The notes beneath the pieces were generated by a model, which saw nothing but the letters and a program-made list of their open reading frames with translations, searched no databases and was not told the DNA's origin. From Planctomycetota bacterium (lineage in GTDB: Bacteria; Planctomycetota; MHYJ01; JACQXL01; JACQZI01): a stretch of 64,000 nt of DNA. This document shows, in pieces, positions 53,592 through 63,500 of the stretch. The position numbers and the translations under genes are program-made. Within the stretch, counting starts at the first letter, position 1. Each line of letters begins with the position of its first letter. The stretch covers positions 49,464 to 113,463 of the forward strand of contig JACQZI010000011.1 in assembly GCA_016207825.1 (NCBI GenBank), in the 5' to 3' direction.

Positions 53592-54224
53592 ATGAAAGTC
53601 ATTCAAGTCCTTAAAGACAATCCGCCGCTGTCGCCGATTACCCGCTTGGTGGAATACGAGGGGAGAAAAGCCGTCTGGAAAGATTATTCCGAGCGCAGTT
53701 TTTGGGTAAAGGATATCTGGGGGAAGTTGCTTATCCGCCACGAAGCGCAAAGCATCAAGCGACTTGAGGGGATAAAAGGCATCCCAAGATTAATCAAGCG
53801 GGTGGGCGAATACGGATTTTTAATGGAACATATCGAAGGCGAGCCGCTCAAGAAATTTAAAAAAGAGACGCTTCCTTTCAGCGTGTTTGGTAAAATGTCC
53901 GGCCTGGTAAAAAAACTCCACCAACGAGGGGTCGTACACCTGGATTTAGGGCAGAAAAAGAACATACTTCTGGATAAAGAGTATAATCCGTATTTCATAG
54001 ACTTTGCCAATGCGCTTTATTTCAGGAAAGACGCTCTAGGATTTAATGCATTGTTTAAGATGCTATCCCTGATAGACTACAGCTCGCTTTTAAAGTTTAA
54101 GCACCGCTTTTTCCCGGAGACGCTGACGGAAAAAGAAAAGCGGCGGTTAAAATGGTTTTTCTTCAGCCGCCACTTTTGGATATTCAAACCTAAAACATAC
54201 AGGCAGAAAGACAAGGTGCTTTAA
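53592..54224 (+). CDS. small protein-kinase-fold protein, LPS/Kdo-kinase-like
   Basis: 210 residues. The catalytic loop is HLDLGQKKNILL (116-127) with Asp118 and Asn124, and the metal-binding motif is FIDFAN (Asp137) instead of DFG. This layout is found in InaA/WaaP/KdkA-type kinases that phosphorylate sugars of the lipopolysaccharide core. It overlaps the next gene by one base (TAATG), so it is coupled to a membrane methyltransferase; both probably modify an envelope lipid. Confidence 0.75.
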   Translation: MKVIQVLKDNPPLSPITRLVEYEGRKAVWKDYSERSFWVKDIWGKLLIRHEAQSIKRLEGIKGIPRLIKRVGEYGFLMEHIEGEPLKKFKKETLPFSVFGKMSGLVKKLHQRGVVHLDLGQKKNILLDKEYNPYFIDFANALYFRKDALGFNALFKMLSLIDYSSLLKFKHRFFPETLTEKEKRRLKWFFFSRHFWIFKPKTYRQKDKVL

Positions 54225-54886
54225 TGAAATTAAGAACGAATATCCGCCGTGTTTTTATCGTGGTGATTTTGCTTTGGTCGCATCCGGAATTGTATCCCTT
54301 TCTTATCGGCGCCGGATTGGTTGTGATAGGCCAAATCATCCATTTTATTTCCGCCGGATATTTAACCAAGCAATCAGAGCTAACCACGGCCGGGCCGTAC
54401 CGCTTTGTGCGCAATCCTTTTTATGCGGGAAATATTCTGACTGATATCGGTTTGTGCCTAATGGCGAATAATCCGTATGTTGCAGCCATCTTTTTACCCT
54501 TGTTTTACCTGGTGGTTATCCCGCGCCGGGTAAAGAAAGAAGAAAAATTCCTTTCCGAAAAGTTCGGAAACGCGTATGTAGAATTCTGTAACAAGGTGCC
54601 GAGATTTTTCCCGCGCTTATGGCCGGCCAAATTGGATAAAATAAGCGGATGTTTTTCCTGGGGGCAGATTATAAAATACCGTGAAATATGGCGTGTCATG
54701 CGGGCGTTCGGTCTCGTTATCATATTTTATCTTCAATATCGTATTGGTTTTGACCTTATCAATAATACCGCCCGATGGAATGATTTACTAAACAATTCTG
54801 TAAACATGCATCTTTTAATAGTGCTGGCGATTATCATAATAATCCCGCCGATTATCCAATTCGGATTTATTTCCAAGAAACGGTAA
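54224..54886 (+). CDS. isoprenylcysteine/phospholipid methyltransferase-family membrane protein
   Basis: 220 residues with about four hydrophobic helices. The family signature AGPYRFVRNPFYAGNIL is near residue 65 and EEKFLSEKFGNAYVEFCNKV near 115. It resembles the C-terminal half of the fusion protein at 51994-53469, so the locus carries two copies of this module. The C-terminus has two more predicted helices. The ATG overlaps the stop of the kinase gene. Confidence 0.8.
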   Translation: MKLRTNIRRVFIVVILLWSHPELYPFLIGAGLVVIGQIIHFISAGYLTKQSELTTAGPYRFVRNPFYAGNILTDIGLCLMANNPYVAAIFLPLFYLVVIPRRVKKEEKFLSEKFGNAYVEFCNKVPRFFPRLWPAKLDKISGCFSWGQIIKYREIWRVMRAFGLVIIFYLQYRIGFDLINNTARWNDLLNNSVNMHLLIVLAIIIIIPPIIQFGFISKKR

Positions 54887-54938
54887 TTTTCTTCGTTTCG
54901 AGAGTTCCCGATTATATTAAAGGTTAAAGCGAAAAAGA

Positions 54939-54967
54939 TTGACTTCATCGTTATGACATAGTAATAT
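54939..54967 (+). promoter_or_regulatory. pilT promoter, probably leaderless
   Basis: TTGACT (54939-54944), 17-bp spacer, TAATAT (54962-54967). The ATG at 54977 is 9 bp after the -10 box and no ribosome site is present. Confidence 0.65.
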
Positions 54968-54976
54968 AAAACCATC

Positions 54977-56101
54977 ATGGGAGATACGAAAAACTATCAG
55001 GGACTTTTTGCCACAATGGTGGCTGAAAAGGCATCTGACCTTTTTGTCAAAGTGGGCGTTCCGCCTTCCATCCGCGTGAGCGGAAAGATGAGGACGGTTG
55101 ACGGCCCTCCGGTTACCGAAGATATTGTCAAGCAGATGTTCGAGGATATCACCAATGAACGCCTGCGCAAGGAGTTCGAAGCCAAAGGCGAGGTGGATAC
55201 TTCTTATGAAATGTTCGGCGTGGGCAGATTCCGCGCCAATATTTTTAAGCAAAGAGGAACTTTGGCAATGGTTTTTAGGCACGTCCAAAGCAAGATTCCT
55301 CCGCTGGAAGAAATCAATGTTCCGATGGCGCCTTTGCAGAAACTATGCCTGGCAAAAAGGGGCTTGATACTCCTGACCGGGACGGCCGGAAGCGGAAAAT
55401 CCACGACCATTGCCAGCATGATAAATTATATCAACCAGAATTACCATAAGCATATCATTACCCTAGAAGACCCGATAGAATATTTATTCCGCGACGATAA
55501 AAGCGTGATTGACCAGCGCGAAGTAGGAATAGATACCCATTCATTTGCCCAGGCCTTGCGCTCTTCCTTGCGCCAGAGCCCGGACATCATCATGATAGGC
55601 GAAATGCGCGACCTGGCAACCATGGAGGCGGCGCTTAACGCGGCCGATACCGGGCACCTGGTCATCAGCACTTTGCATACGATAAACGCCTCGCAGACCG
55701 TGGAAAGAATCATCAACTTTTTCCCGCCGCACCAGCATCAGCTTTTGCGGGAACAACTGTCCATGCTTCTGGAAGGCGTGATTTCAATGAGGCTATTGCC
55801 CAGGCGTGACGGCAAGGGCCTTATCCCGGCTGTGGAAATACTACTCAATACCCCGACCATCAAAGAGCTTTTGTTCAACGGAAAGACCAGGGAGTTATAC
55901 AACGCGCTCAAAGAAGGCGCTTATTACGGGACGCAGACCTACAACCAGTCTTTAAAAGACCTTTATATGAAAGAGCTGATTACCCTGGAAGATGCCATGG
56001 CCGGCGCGGACAGCCCGGACGAACTAAAGCTTGAGATACGCGGAATCAAGAAGGGGTCAGCAGCAGGCGATTTCGATTTCACCAAATTCAAGCCCAAATA
56101 A
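54977..56101 (+). CDS. pilT: type IV pilus retraction ATPase PilT
   Basis: 374 residues. Walker A GTAGSGKSTT (about 136), Asp box LEDPIEYLF, Walker B with MIGEMRDLATMEAALNAADTGHLV and the His box STLHT. The GEMRDLATM-AADTGHLV pattern separates PilT from extension ATPases such as PilB. The hexamer powers pilus retraction for twitching and DNA uptake, which would fit the YifB/ComM homologue and the pseudopilin in this window. No other pil gene is adjacent. Confidence 0.95.
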   Translation: MGDTKNYQGLFATMVAEKASDLFVKVGVPPSIRVSGKMRTVDGPPVTEDIVKQMFEDITNERLRKEFEAKGEVDTSYEMFGVGRFRANIFKQRGTLAMVFRHVQSKIPPLEEINVPMAPLQKLCLAKRGLILLTGTAGSGKSTTIASMINYINQNYHKHIITLEDPIEYLFRDDKSVIDQREVGIDTHSFAQALRSSLRQSPDIIMIGEMRDLATMEAALNAADTGHLVISTLHTINASQTVERIINFFPPHQHQLLREQLSMLLEGVISMRLLPRRDGKGLIPAVEILLNTPTIKELLFNGKTRELYNALKEGAYYGTQTYNQSLKDLYMKELITLEDAMAGADSPDELKLEIRGIKKGSAAGDFDFTKFKPK

Positions 56102-56122
56102 AGCATAGTTCAATAGCTAGAT

Positions 56123-56602
56123 ATGAATCATTCGATGACCACTGGTTTTAGTTTCGGTTCTACCTCAGGCATCATTACTACGCTTGGCTTGATGGTTGGT
56201 CTGCATTCGGTTTCCCCCGATAAACTGGTGGTTCTGGGCGGGATATTGACCATCGCGATTGCCGATGCTTTTTCCGACGCCTTGGGGATGCATGTTTCCG
56301 AGGAGGCCGAAAATAAGCACACCCCCAGAGAAATATGGGAAGCAACTATTTCTACTTGGGCGGCGAAATTTATAACCGCCTGCACATTCCTCGTTCCGCT
56401 GGTGCTTTTTTCCGTTGAAACCGCCATTACCGTGAGCGTGATTTACGGGATGAGCCTTTTAAGCATAAGCAGTTATTTCCTGGCCAAAAAGCAGGGTGTT
56501 AAACCGATAACCGTGATCTTTGAGCATGTTTTTATCGCCGCCCTGGTTGTCGCCATCACGCATTACATCGGGGATATCATCCATTCGTTTTGCAAGGTTT
56601 GA
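56123..56602 (+). CDS. VIT1/CCC1-family-like membrane protein
   Basis: 159 residues, with about four hydrophobic helices. Glycine- and acid-rich loops (GFSFGSTSGIITTLG, IAIADAFSDALGMHVSEEAENK) match the vacuolar iron transporter fold, including the Asp/Glu-rich metal-binding stretch after helix 2. It is shorter than full-length VIT1-like proteins. It may carry iron or manganese across the membrane; the metal is inferred. It converges on folE, with 8 bp between the stop codons. Confidence 0.75.
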   Translation: MNHSMTTGFSFGSTSGIITTLGLMVGLHSVSPDKLVVLGGILTIAIADAFSDALGMHVSEEAENKHTPREIWEATISTWAAKFITACTFLVPLVLFSVETAITVSVIYGMSLLSISSYFLAKKQGVKPITVIFEHVFIAALVVAITHYIGDIIHSFCKV

Positions 56603-56610
56603 GGAAAGGG

Positions 56611-57174
56611 TTATTTCTGCCTGATTAATGCCATTGCCTCGGCGCGCGTGGCGGCGTTCTTCCTGAAGACTCCCCTGACGACGGATGTGATTACCTTTGA
56701 ACCGGGTTTCTTGACTCCCCGCATGGTCATGCAGAGATGCTCGGCTTCTATTATCACCATTACTCCCCGTGGTTTCAATGCCTTGTGGATGGTTTCGGCA
56801 ACCGCGGTGGTCAATGCTTCCTGCACCTGAGGGCGCTTGGAAAGTATTTCCACTACCCGGGCAAGCTTGCTTATCCCGCAGACGCGTGAGCCGCCCGGCA
56901 GGTAAGCCACATGGGCCTTGCCGATAAAAGGGAGAAGATGGTGTTCGCACACGGAAAAGAAGGGGATATCGCGGATAAGGACGATTTCGTCATGGTCCTG
57001 GGAGAGAAGCACCTTGATTACCCGCGCCGGGTTGGTGCCGATTCCGGAATAGATTTCCTCGCACATTTCGGCCACCCTCCTGGGCGTTTCTTTTAAGCCG
57101 GTACGCTTGGGGTCGTCACCGATTCCCTCCAGGAAAAGCCGTATCGATTGCTCAATCTTTTTCTTGTTTATCAT
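56611..57174 (-). CDS. folE: GTP cyclohydrolase I (FolE)
   Basis: 187 residues, type I enzyme. Zinc and catalytic residues are in SVCEHHLLPFIGKAHVAY and AEHLCMTMRGVKKPGS, with the conserved GISKLARVVEILSKRPQVQE helix in between. It converts GTP to dihydroneopterin triphosphate, the shared precursor of folate and of the queuosine route that uses QueD (13.9 kb). No ribosome site precedes the ATG. Confidence 0.97.
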   Translation of the reverse strand: MINKKKIEQSIRLFLEGIGDDPKRTGLKETPRRVAEMCEEIYSGIGTNPARVIKVLLSQDHDEIVLIRDIPFFSVCEHHLLPFIGKAHVAYLPGGSRVCGISKLARVVEILSKRPQVQEALTTAVAETIHKALKPRGVMVIIEAEHLCMTMRGVKKPGSKVITSVVRGVFRKNAATRAEAMALIRQK

Positions 57175-57188
57175 AAAGGAAAGATTAA

Positions 57189-57217
57189 AGGATACACTTT
57201 AGCCGGAAGCGCGTCAA
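57189..57217 (-). promoter_or_regulatory. folE promoter, very short leader
   Basis: Minus-strand TTGACG (57212-57217), 17-bp spacer, TATCCT (57189-57194), 14 bp before the ATG. The intervening bases are pyrimidine-rich, without a ribosome site. Confidence 0.55.
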
Positions 57218-57249
57218 TAAAATAAATTTGTGTTGTAGCGGGATTTTTC

Positions 57250-57278
57250 TTGACAAGCAGGCGACTTTAATATAATAT
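57250..57278 (+). promoter_or_regulatory. promoter of the tetR-RND efflux operon
   Basis: TTGACA (57250-57255) with TATAAT at 57271-57276 (15-bp spacer) or TAATAT at 57273-57278 (17-bp spacer). Confidence 0.75.
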
Positions 57279-57285
57279 AAGTTCA

Positions 57286-57301
57286 GACGGACGCGTCCGT
57301 C
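57286..57301. promoter_or_regulatory. 16-bp palindromic operator, probable TetR binding site
   Basis: GACGGACG-CGTCCGTC is a perfect palindrome at the expected transcription start, 8 bp before the tetR ATG. Its size and position suit autorepression by the first gene of the operon. Confidence 0.75.
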
Positions 57302-57309
57302 CAATTGTT

Positions 57310-57927
57310 ATGGCAAAAAAGAATGCAGTAAAGGAATCCAGCCCGCTGGAAAGAAGCGGGCAAATCCTGGATGCCGCCACAAAGTTTTTTAGCCGCGATG
57401 GCTACCGCCTGACCGATGTCCAGGATATCGCCGACAAACTCAAACTCGGCAAGGGAACGGTTTACCGCCATTTCAAATCCAAGCGGAAGCTTTTTACATC
57501 TATTATAGAGCGCGGCATGCAGCGGCTGGTAGCGGAAATCCATTCCAAAATAGAAGGCGCAGGAAATCCGCTGGAAAGGCTCGAGCTGGCAATCATGGCG
57601 CACCTGGATTTCTTCGAACGGAATAAGGATTTGATTGAACTCTTCATGCATGAACGCAGTGAATTCAAGGACCACTTCAAGCCGCTTTACCTTAAATATT
57701 ACCAGGAACACCAGAAACGGATTGAATATATCATAAAAGAATGCGTCCAGAAAAAGCTGGTTAAACCCGTTGAGCCCAGAGGGGTTGCCAGCGTCCTGAC
57801 GGACCTTTATTACGGGGTTTTGTTTACCGCCTATCTGGGAGAAGGCAAGAATAGCCTGCAGCAAAAAGGCAGATACATAATAGATATATTTCTGAAAAAC
57901 ATGATGACGGGAGCCCGTTATGATTAA
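57310..57927 (+). CDS. TetR/AcrR-family repressor
   Basis: 205 residues. The N-terminal helix-turn-helix (about 38-60) contains VQDIADKLKLGKGTVYRHF. The C-terminal ligand/dimer domain is helical, with FERNKDLIELFMHERSE. It should bind the 16-bp palindrome upstream and control the three efflux genes that follow. The signal is unknown but would be a drug or lipid-like compound. Confidence 0.92.
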   Translation: MAKKNAVKESSPLERSGQILDAATKFFSRDGYRLTDVQDIADKLKLGKGTVYRHFKSKRKLFTSIIERGMQRLVAEIHSKIEGAGNPLERLELAIMAHLDFFERNKDLIELFMHERSEFKDHFKPLYLKYYQEHQKRIEYIIKECVQKKLVKPVEPRGVASVLTDLYYGVLFTAYLGEGKNSLQQKGRYIIDIFLKNMMTGARYD

Positions 57928-57938
57928 GGAGGCTTTTT

Positions 57939-59378
57939 ATGAGATGTAAATTCGGATTAGTAGCTTTAATCGGTTTCTTTTCCCTGGTTTCCTGCATCGC
58001 GAGCCGGCCGGTAAATTACCCGGCGGGAAATTACGAGGTGGTTATCCCCTCGCGGGATTCCGGGCCAACCGAGGTCTCTTACGCCGTGCCGCTCTTTGCG
58101 GATAATAACCAAGCCGTTCCCGGCAAAGGCAAAATAGCGCTTTCGCTGGATACCTGCATCAAGGCGGCCCTGGAAAATAACCGCCAGCTTTTGAGCGCTA
58201 TGGAAGGCAAAAATAAGGCAAAAGGCAGGCTAAAAGAAACCGAAGCCTTGAGATACCCGCAGCTTACCGTGAATCTTACTTATACCAGGATTGATGAAAT
58301 AAACACATTTGATATAGGCCCGACGACAATCGAAACCGGTTCGCTGGATAATTATAAGGGCGAGGCATCCTTAAAGCAATTGTTATACCAGGGCGGTAAA
58401 ATAAGAGCGCTGATTTATTCGGCCGAGCTAGGCCAGCGTATCGCCGCATTGCAATTTGATGACACGAAAGAAGCGATATATTTCCTCGTTGCCAAGTCTT
58501 ATTACGATGTTGTCTTAAACCAGGAAATACTCGACGTCAACAAGAAGAGCCTGGAAACGACCAGCGCCCACCGGGATAACGTCAAGGCGTTAAAAGGACA
58601 GGGCATGGTTTCCGATTACGAATTACTGCGCGCCGAAGTGCAGGTAAGCAACCTCAAAACCCTGGTCATGCAGGCGGAAAGCAATTTGAAATTATCCAAA
58701 CTTACTTTATTGCGCGTGATGGGCGCCCCGACCGATGATGAAAGCGCGGAAATAGAACTGATTGATAAATTTGATTACATTGCTCAAACGACGGATTTGC
58801 AGAAATCCATGGAAACAGCGTTTAACTTAAGGCCCGACCTTGCCCAGGCAGGACTTTTGGTCAAGATGCAGAAGGAAAGCATCAAAGCCGCCCGGGCGGA
58901 TTTAAGGCCGACCGTTTCGGTTTTCGCCAACGGGGGAGAGGAAAAGCCTTCCCGTAAGGTCTTCGGAGGGACAGAATGGGGCGATTACTGGAACGCCGGC
59001 GGCATGGTCTCGTTCCCGCTTTTTGAAGGCGGCAAGACCCGGGGGAAAATCATGCAGGAAAAAGCCGTCCTCCACCAATACCAACTGGCTTTGAGCGATA
59101 CCGAGGAAAAAGTCCGCTATGAAGTAAAGCAGGCGTTTCTTACCCTGAAAGACGCTGAGGAAATGATTAACGCGCAGAAGGAAAACGTCAAGCAGGCGCG
59201 CGAAGGCCTGCGCCTGGCAGAGCTTGGTTACAAGAACGGAGTGAATACACAGCTGGAGGTAATGGACGCCCAAACAGCCCTCGATATCGCCCAGAAAAAT
59301 TATCTTTCGTCCTTATACGGCTATAATGTTGCGTATTTAATGCTAAAGAAATCCATGGGTGTTTTGAACAGCAAATAA
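57939..59378 (+). CDS. TolC-family outer-membrane efflux lipoprotein
   Basis: 479 residues. A lipoprotein signal (VSC at about 19) is followed by two repeated alpha-hairpin halves of the outer-membrane efflux fold. The second half has LNLRPDLAQAG, VSFPLFEGGKTRGK and GVNTQLEVMDAQTALD, all typical of TolC-like factors. It forms the exit duct of the tripartite pump with the next two genes. It lies 11 bp downstream of tetR. Confidence 0.92.
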   Translation: MRCKFGLVALIGFFSLVSCIASRPVNYPAGNYEVVIPSRDSGPTEVSYAVPLFADNNQAVPGKGKIALSLDTCIKAALENNRQLLSAMEGKNKAKGRLKETEALRYPQLTVNLTYTRIDEINTFDIGPTTIETGSLDNYKGEASLKQLLYQGGKIRALIYSAELGQRIAALQFDDTKEAIYFLVAKSYYDVVLNQEILDVNKKSLETTSAHRDNVKALKGQGMVSDYELLRAEVQVSNLKTLVMQAESNLKLSKLTLLRVMGAPTDDESAEIELIDKFDYIAQTTDLQKSMETAFNLRPDLAQAGLLVKMQKESIKAARADLRPTVSVFANGGEEKPSRKVFGGTEWGDYWNAGGMVSFPLFEGGKTRGKIMQEKAVLHQYQLALSDTEEKVRYEVKQAFLTLKDAEEMINAQKENVKQAREGLRLAELGYKNGVNTQLEVMDAQTALDIAQKNYLSSLYGYNVAYLMLKKSMGVLNSK

Positions 59379-59399
59379 TATTTAATGAAAGGAAAGAAT

Positions 59400-60533
59400 A
59401 TGAAGAAAATAATTATTTCAGGATGCATCATTCTGGCCGGTTTGGCCTTAATAGTTTTTCCGGGCTGTAAAAAGAAAGCCGCGGCGGCTAACGGCGAACA
59501 GGAAAAGATTCCTGTCAACGTGGTGCTTGCCGCCAAGAGCGATATCAGCGATATCGTTGCCTTGACCGGAAATATCGAAGCGATTAACACCGCCGATGTT
59601 TTCCCGAAGGTGACTGGCCGGGTGGAAGAACGGTTCGTGAATAACGGAGACATGGTAAAAACCGGCAACAAGCTGGCTGTGCTTGAGCACTCGCTGATTA
59701 CCGCGCAGGTAAAGCAGTGGGCGGCTTCTTTGGAAGCGGCCGACCAGCAGCTGAACCAGTTGGAAATAAACCTGGTGAACCTCGGCAAGGACCTGGAACG
59801 GATTTCATCCTTGGCCGATTCCGGCGCCGTTTCCGAGCAGAAGAAAGATGATATAGAAACAAAATATAACGCCATGCAGGCGCAGAAAAAACAAGTCCAG
59901 GCGCAGAAAAAGCAGTCCGAAGCCATGCTCGAACAAGCTGTGATACAGGAAAGGGAAGCGACTATCGTTTCTCCCGTAGACGGGTTTGTCGCGGCGTGCT
60001 ATTTGGAAAAAGGCGACATGGCGGCGCCTTCCCAGCCGGCGTTTAAAATCGTCCAGATAGAAAAAGTTAAGATAATCGCGCACCTTTCGGAAAACGATTT
60101 CACCAGAGTGAACACCAAAACTCCCGCCCGGTTAAAAATCGGGAACGAGCCGGAGATTTCCTGCGCGATAAGCAATATTTCCCCGGCGCTCGATTTGCGC
60201 ACCCGTTCGGCGGAACTGGAAATACACCTTGATAATCCCGAATATAAACTGAAACCAGGCATGTTTGCCGAAGTCGAATTGATAATTTCCACCGAAACCG
60301 GAAGAATCGTCATCCCGAAAGATTACATCCTGGTGGAAATGGGCAAATATTTCGTGTTCAAAGTTGTGGACAATAAAATCAAGAAACAGGAAATACAAAT
60401 CGGCATCCAATCCAAAGGGATGGTTGCCGTTATGGAAGGCATTTCGGAGGAAGACCAGCTTATAACAATCGTGGGCGCCCATCTGAAAGACGGGACGTCG
60501 GTTGAAATAATAAAAGAAAGCGCGGCGAAATAG
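59400..60533 (+). CDS. RND efflux periplasmic adaptor (membrane fusion lipoprotein)
   Basis: 377 residues from the ATG at 59400, which has GGAAAG at the right spacing; an ATG 15 bp earlier has none. The lipobox is VFPGC (Cys at about 22). A barrel-sandwich domain (GNIEAINTADVFPKVTGRVEE), a coiled-coil hairpin (about 90-170) and the second lipoyl half (ATIVSPVDGFVAA) follow. It bridges TolC and the inner-membrane transporter. Confidence 0.93.
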   Translation: MKKIIISGCIILAGLALIVFPGCKKKAAAANGEQEKIPVNVVLAAKSDISDIVALTGNIEAINTADVFPKVTGRVEERFVNNGDMVKTGNKLAVLEHSLITAQVKQWAASLEAADQQLNQLEINLVNLGKDLERISSLADSGAVSEQKKDDIETKYNAMQAQKKQVQAQKKQSEAMLEQAVIQEREATIVSPVDGFVAACYLEKGDMAAPSQPAFKIVQIEKVKIIAHLSENDFTRVNTKTPARLKIGNEPEISCAISNISPALDLRTRSAELEIHLDNPEYKLKPGMFAEVELIISTETGRIVIPKDYILVEMGKYFVFKVVDNKIKKQEIQIGIQSKGMVAVMEGISEEDQLITIVGAHLKDGTSVEIIKESAAK

Positions 60534-60556
60534 CCCCGCTGAGGGAGAGATTACAT

Positions 60557-63500
60557 ATGACTTTTCCAGAATTCGGAGTAAAGCGTCCGGTTACCAACCT
60601 GATGATTTTTACGGCGGCAATCGTGCTGGGGTTGTTTTCCCTGCATTTCCTGCCAATTGACCTCATGCCGAAAATCGATCCCCCGGCTATCACCGTGACG
60701 ACGATTTATCCCGGCGCCTCAGCTGAAGACGTGGAGACAAAAATCACCCAGCCCATCGAAAACGACCTTTCCATCGTTTCCAATCTGGACGAGCTGGTCT
60801 CCTTTTCCCAGGAAGGCATTTCCACGGTTACCTGCAAGTTTAACTGGGGAGAAAACCTGGACGAAGCGGCCAATAACATCCGCGACCGGCTGGATTTTAC
60901 CAAGCGCAAGCTCCCGACCGACGCCCAGCAGCCGATGATTATCAAGTTCGATACCTCGATGATACCGATTTTGGGCATGGGTGTGACGGCAAAGGAATCC
61001 TGGGAAAAACTTTACGATATCGTGGATGTCCAGCTGAGCGAGGCATTAAAGCGGGTTCCCGGGGTCGGCGCGATCCAGATCATCGGCGGGATGGAAAGGG
61101 AAATCCATGTCGAGCTGAACCAGAATAAAATGGACGCTTACGGGCTTTCGGTGCGTGAAATCGAAAGCGCCATCAAGAACAGCAATATTACCATCCCGGC
61201 CGGCAGCCTGAAAGTCGGCAAAAACGAGTATATGCTCCGCATGCCCGGCGAGTTCCAGAAAGTCGGCGAAATCGGAAGAACCATCGTCAAGGAATCCAAA
61301 GGCAAACTCGTCCACCTTTCGGATATCGCGTTTGTCAAGGACTCTTTCAAGGAAATGAAAATGAACGTGCTGGTGGACGGCGACAAAGGCATGATGATGA
61401 TGGTCCAGAAACAGTCCGGCTCCAACAGCGTGGAAGTGGCGCACGCGGTGCGCGATAAGCTGGACGAGATAAGAAAAACCCTGCCCGCGGATGTTAAAAT
61501 AAACGAAATGTTCAATACCGCCCAGTTTATCGAACAGACGATAGACAACCTTTCGACGACCATAATGTGGGGCGGTATTCTGGTCATTTTGGTCATGCTG
61601 TTTTTCCTTAGGGACCTGCGGGGGAGTTTGATTATCGCCCTGACCATCCCGTTTTCATTAATCATTACGCTTATTTTCGTTTACGCCTTCGGGATGACCA
61701 TCAATATGATGTCCCTAGCCAGCCTTTCAATCGCGGTCGGCATGGTTGTGGATAACGCCGTGGTCGTCCTGGAAAATATTGCGTATCACCGGAGTATCGG
61801 CAAGCCTCTAAAAGAAGCGGCGATATTCGGCTCCTCGGAAGTGGGGCTGGCGATTTCCGCCTCGACCCTGACGACCATCGTCGTCTTTGTCCCTCTTATC
61901 TTTATGACGGGCATCAGCGGCATAATGTTCAAGGAACTCGGCATTGCCATCATTGTCACGCTTTTGGCGTCGCTCTTTACGGCATTGACCATGACTCCGA
62001 TGCTTGCCTCCCAGCTTTTGAAAACCGTGGAAGAGGAAAAGGAAGGGTGGTATAAGGTCTTTTATAAATGGAGTGAAAACATCTTCAATAAAATAGAAGC
62101 TACTTACGCGAATATGTTAGGCTGGGCGCTTCATAACCGGGCTTTGGTCATCGCCGGCTCATTTATCATTTTCGTTTTATCGGTCCTTCTGGTGCCGTTT
62201 ATCGGTAGCGAATTCATCCCGGCCGAAGATACCGGAGACCTGTGGATAACCGTGGAACTGCCGGTCGGCAAGCGCGTCGAGGAAACGGTCAAATTCGGGG
62301 AGACCCTGCGCAAGATATTCGAGGCGGAAGCCGGCAAATACATAAAACACCTCTTCGTCCGCTCCGGGAAATCAGATTTCGGCTCGATGTCCGGCCAGAA
62401 AGAAGGGCCGAATGTCGTCATGGTCGGCGCCAAGCTGGTGGCGCTTTCCGAAAGGGATATCGGGATTGAGGAAATCGGCAACCGGATACGGGAGAAATAC
62501 AAGCTGCTTCCGGGTGTGGTTAAAATCACGGTGGACAGCGGCAACCCCTTAAACCGGATGCTTATCGGCGGCGCCAAACCCATGTCCGTGGATATCATCG
62601 GGGAGGATATGGATAAGACCAACCAATTCGCCGCGGCGGTCAGGGATGTCATGTTGAAAACACCAGGCACCTCAGACGTCTCCATCAGCCGTGATGTCGC
62701 CAAGCCGGAACTCTCGATTAATATCAATGAGGATAAGGCCGGATTGGTCGGGTTGAATAAGGCAACCATCGGCCAGACCTTAAGGACATATTTTTACGGC
62801 AACGACACTTTGAAATACCGCACCGGCAGGAAAGAATACAATATCCTGATTAACCTGCGTCCAGAAGACCGGCAGTATGTGGAAAACGTGCGCGATATCA
62901 GCATTCCTTCTCCGGGCGGGGAAAGGGTTCCGCTTTCAAGCATCGCCGCGATTACGGAAAAAACTGGCTCGATAGAAATCGAGCGCGAAAACCAGGAGCG
63001 CATTGTCCGCGTTTCTTCCAATGTCTACGGCCGTTCGCTGGGCGAGGTTGCCGCGGATGTCGAAGAAGGCATCAGCCATATCCCGCGCCCGCCGGATATC
63101 AAGGTCAATATCGGAGGGCTAGTCAAGGAGCAGAGGAAATCCTTTGCCGATATGCAGTTATTGCTCCTGCTTTCCATCATGCTCGTTTACATGGTCATGG
63201 CGGCGCAGTTTGAATCCTTATTGCATCCCTTTATCATCATGTTTTCCGTGCCGTTCGCCTTTAGCGGAGTGCTGTTCGCGCTTTGGATTGCCGGATACGC
63301 TTTGTCGCTGGTGACGATTTTAGGCGCGGTGTTATTGGTCGGTATCGCGGTCAATAACGCGATAGTCCTGATAGATTATATCAATATCCTGCGCTCGCGC
63401 GGGGTGGTGCTGGCGGAGGCGGTCCTGCAGGCAGGACGGCGCCGTTTACGCCCGATATTGATGACTTCACTGACCACCATTTTCGGGCTGATACCGATGG

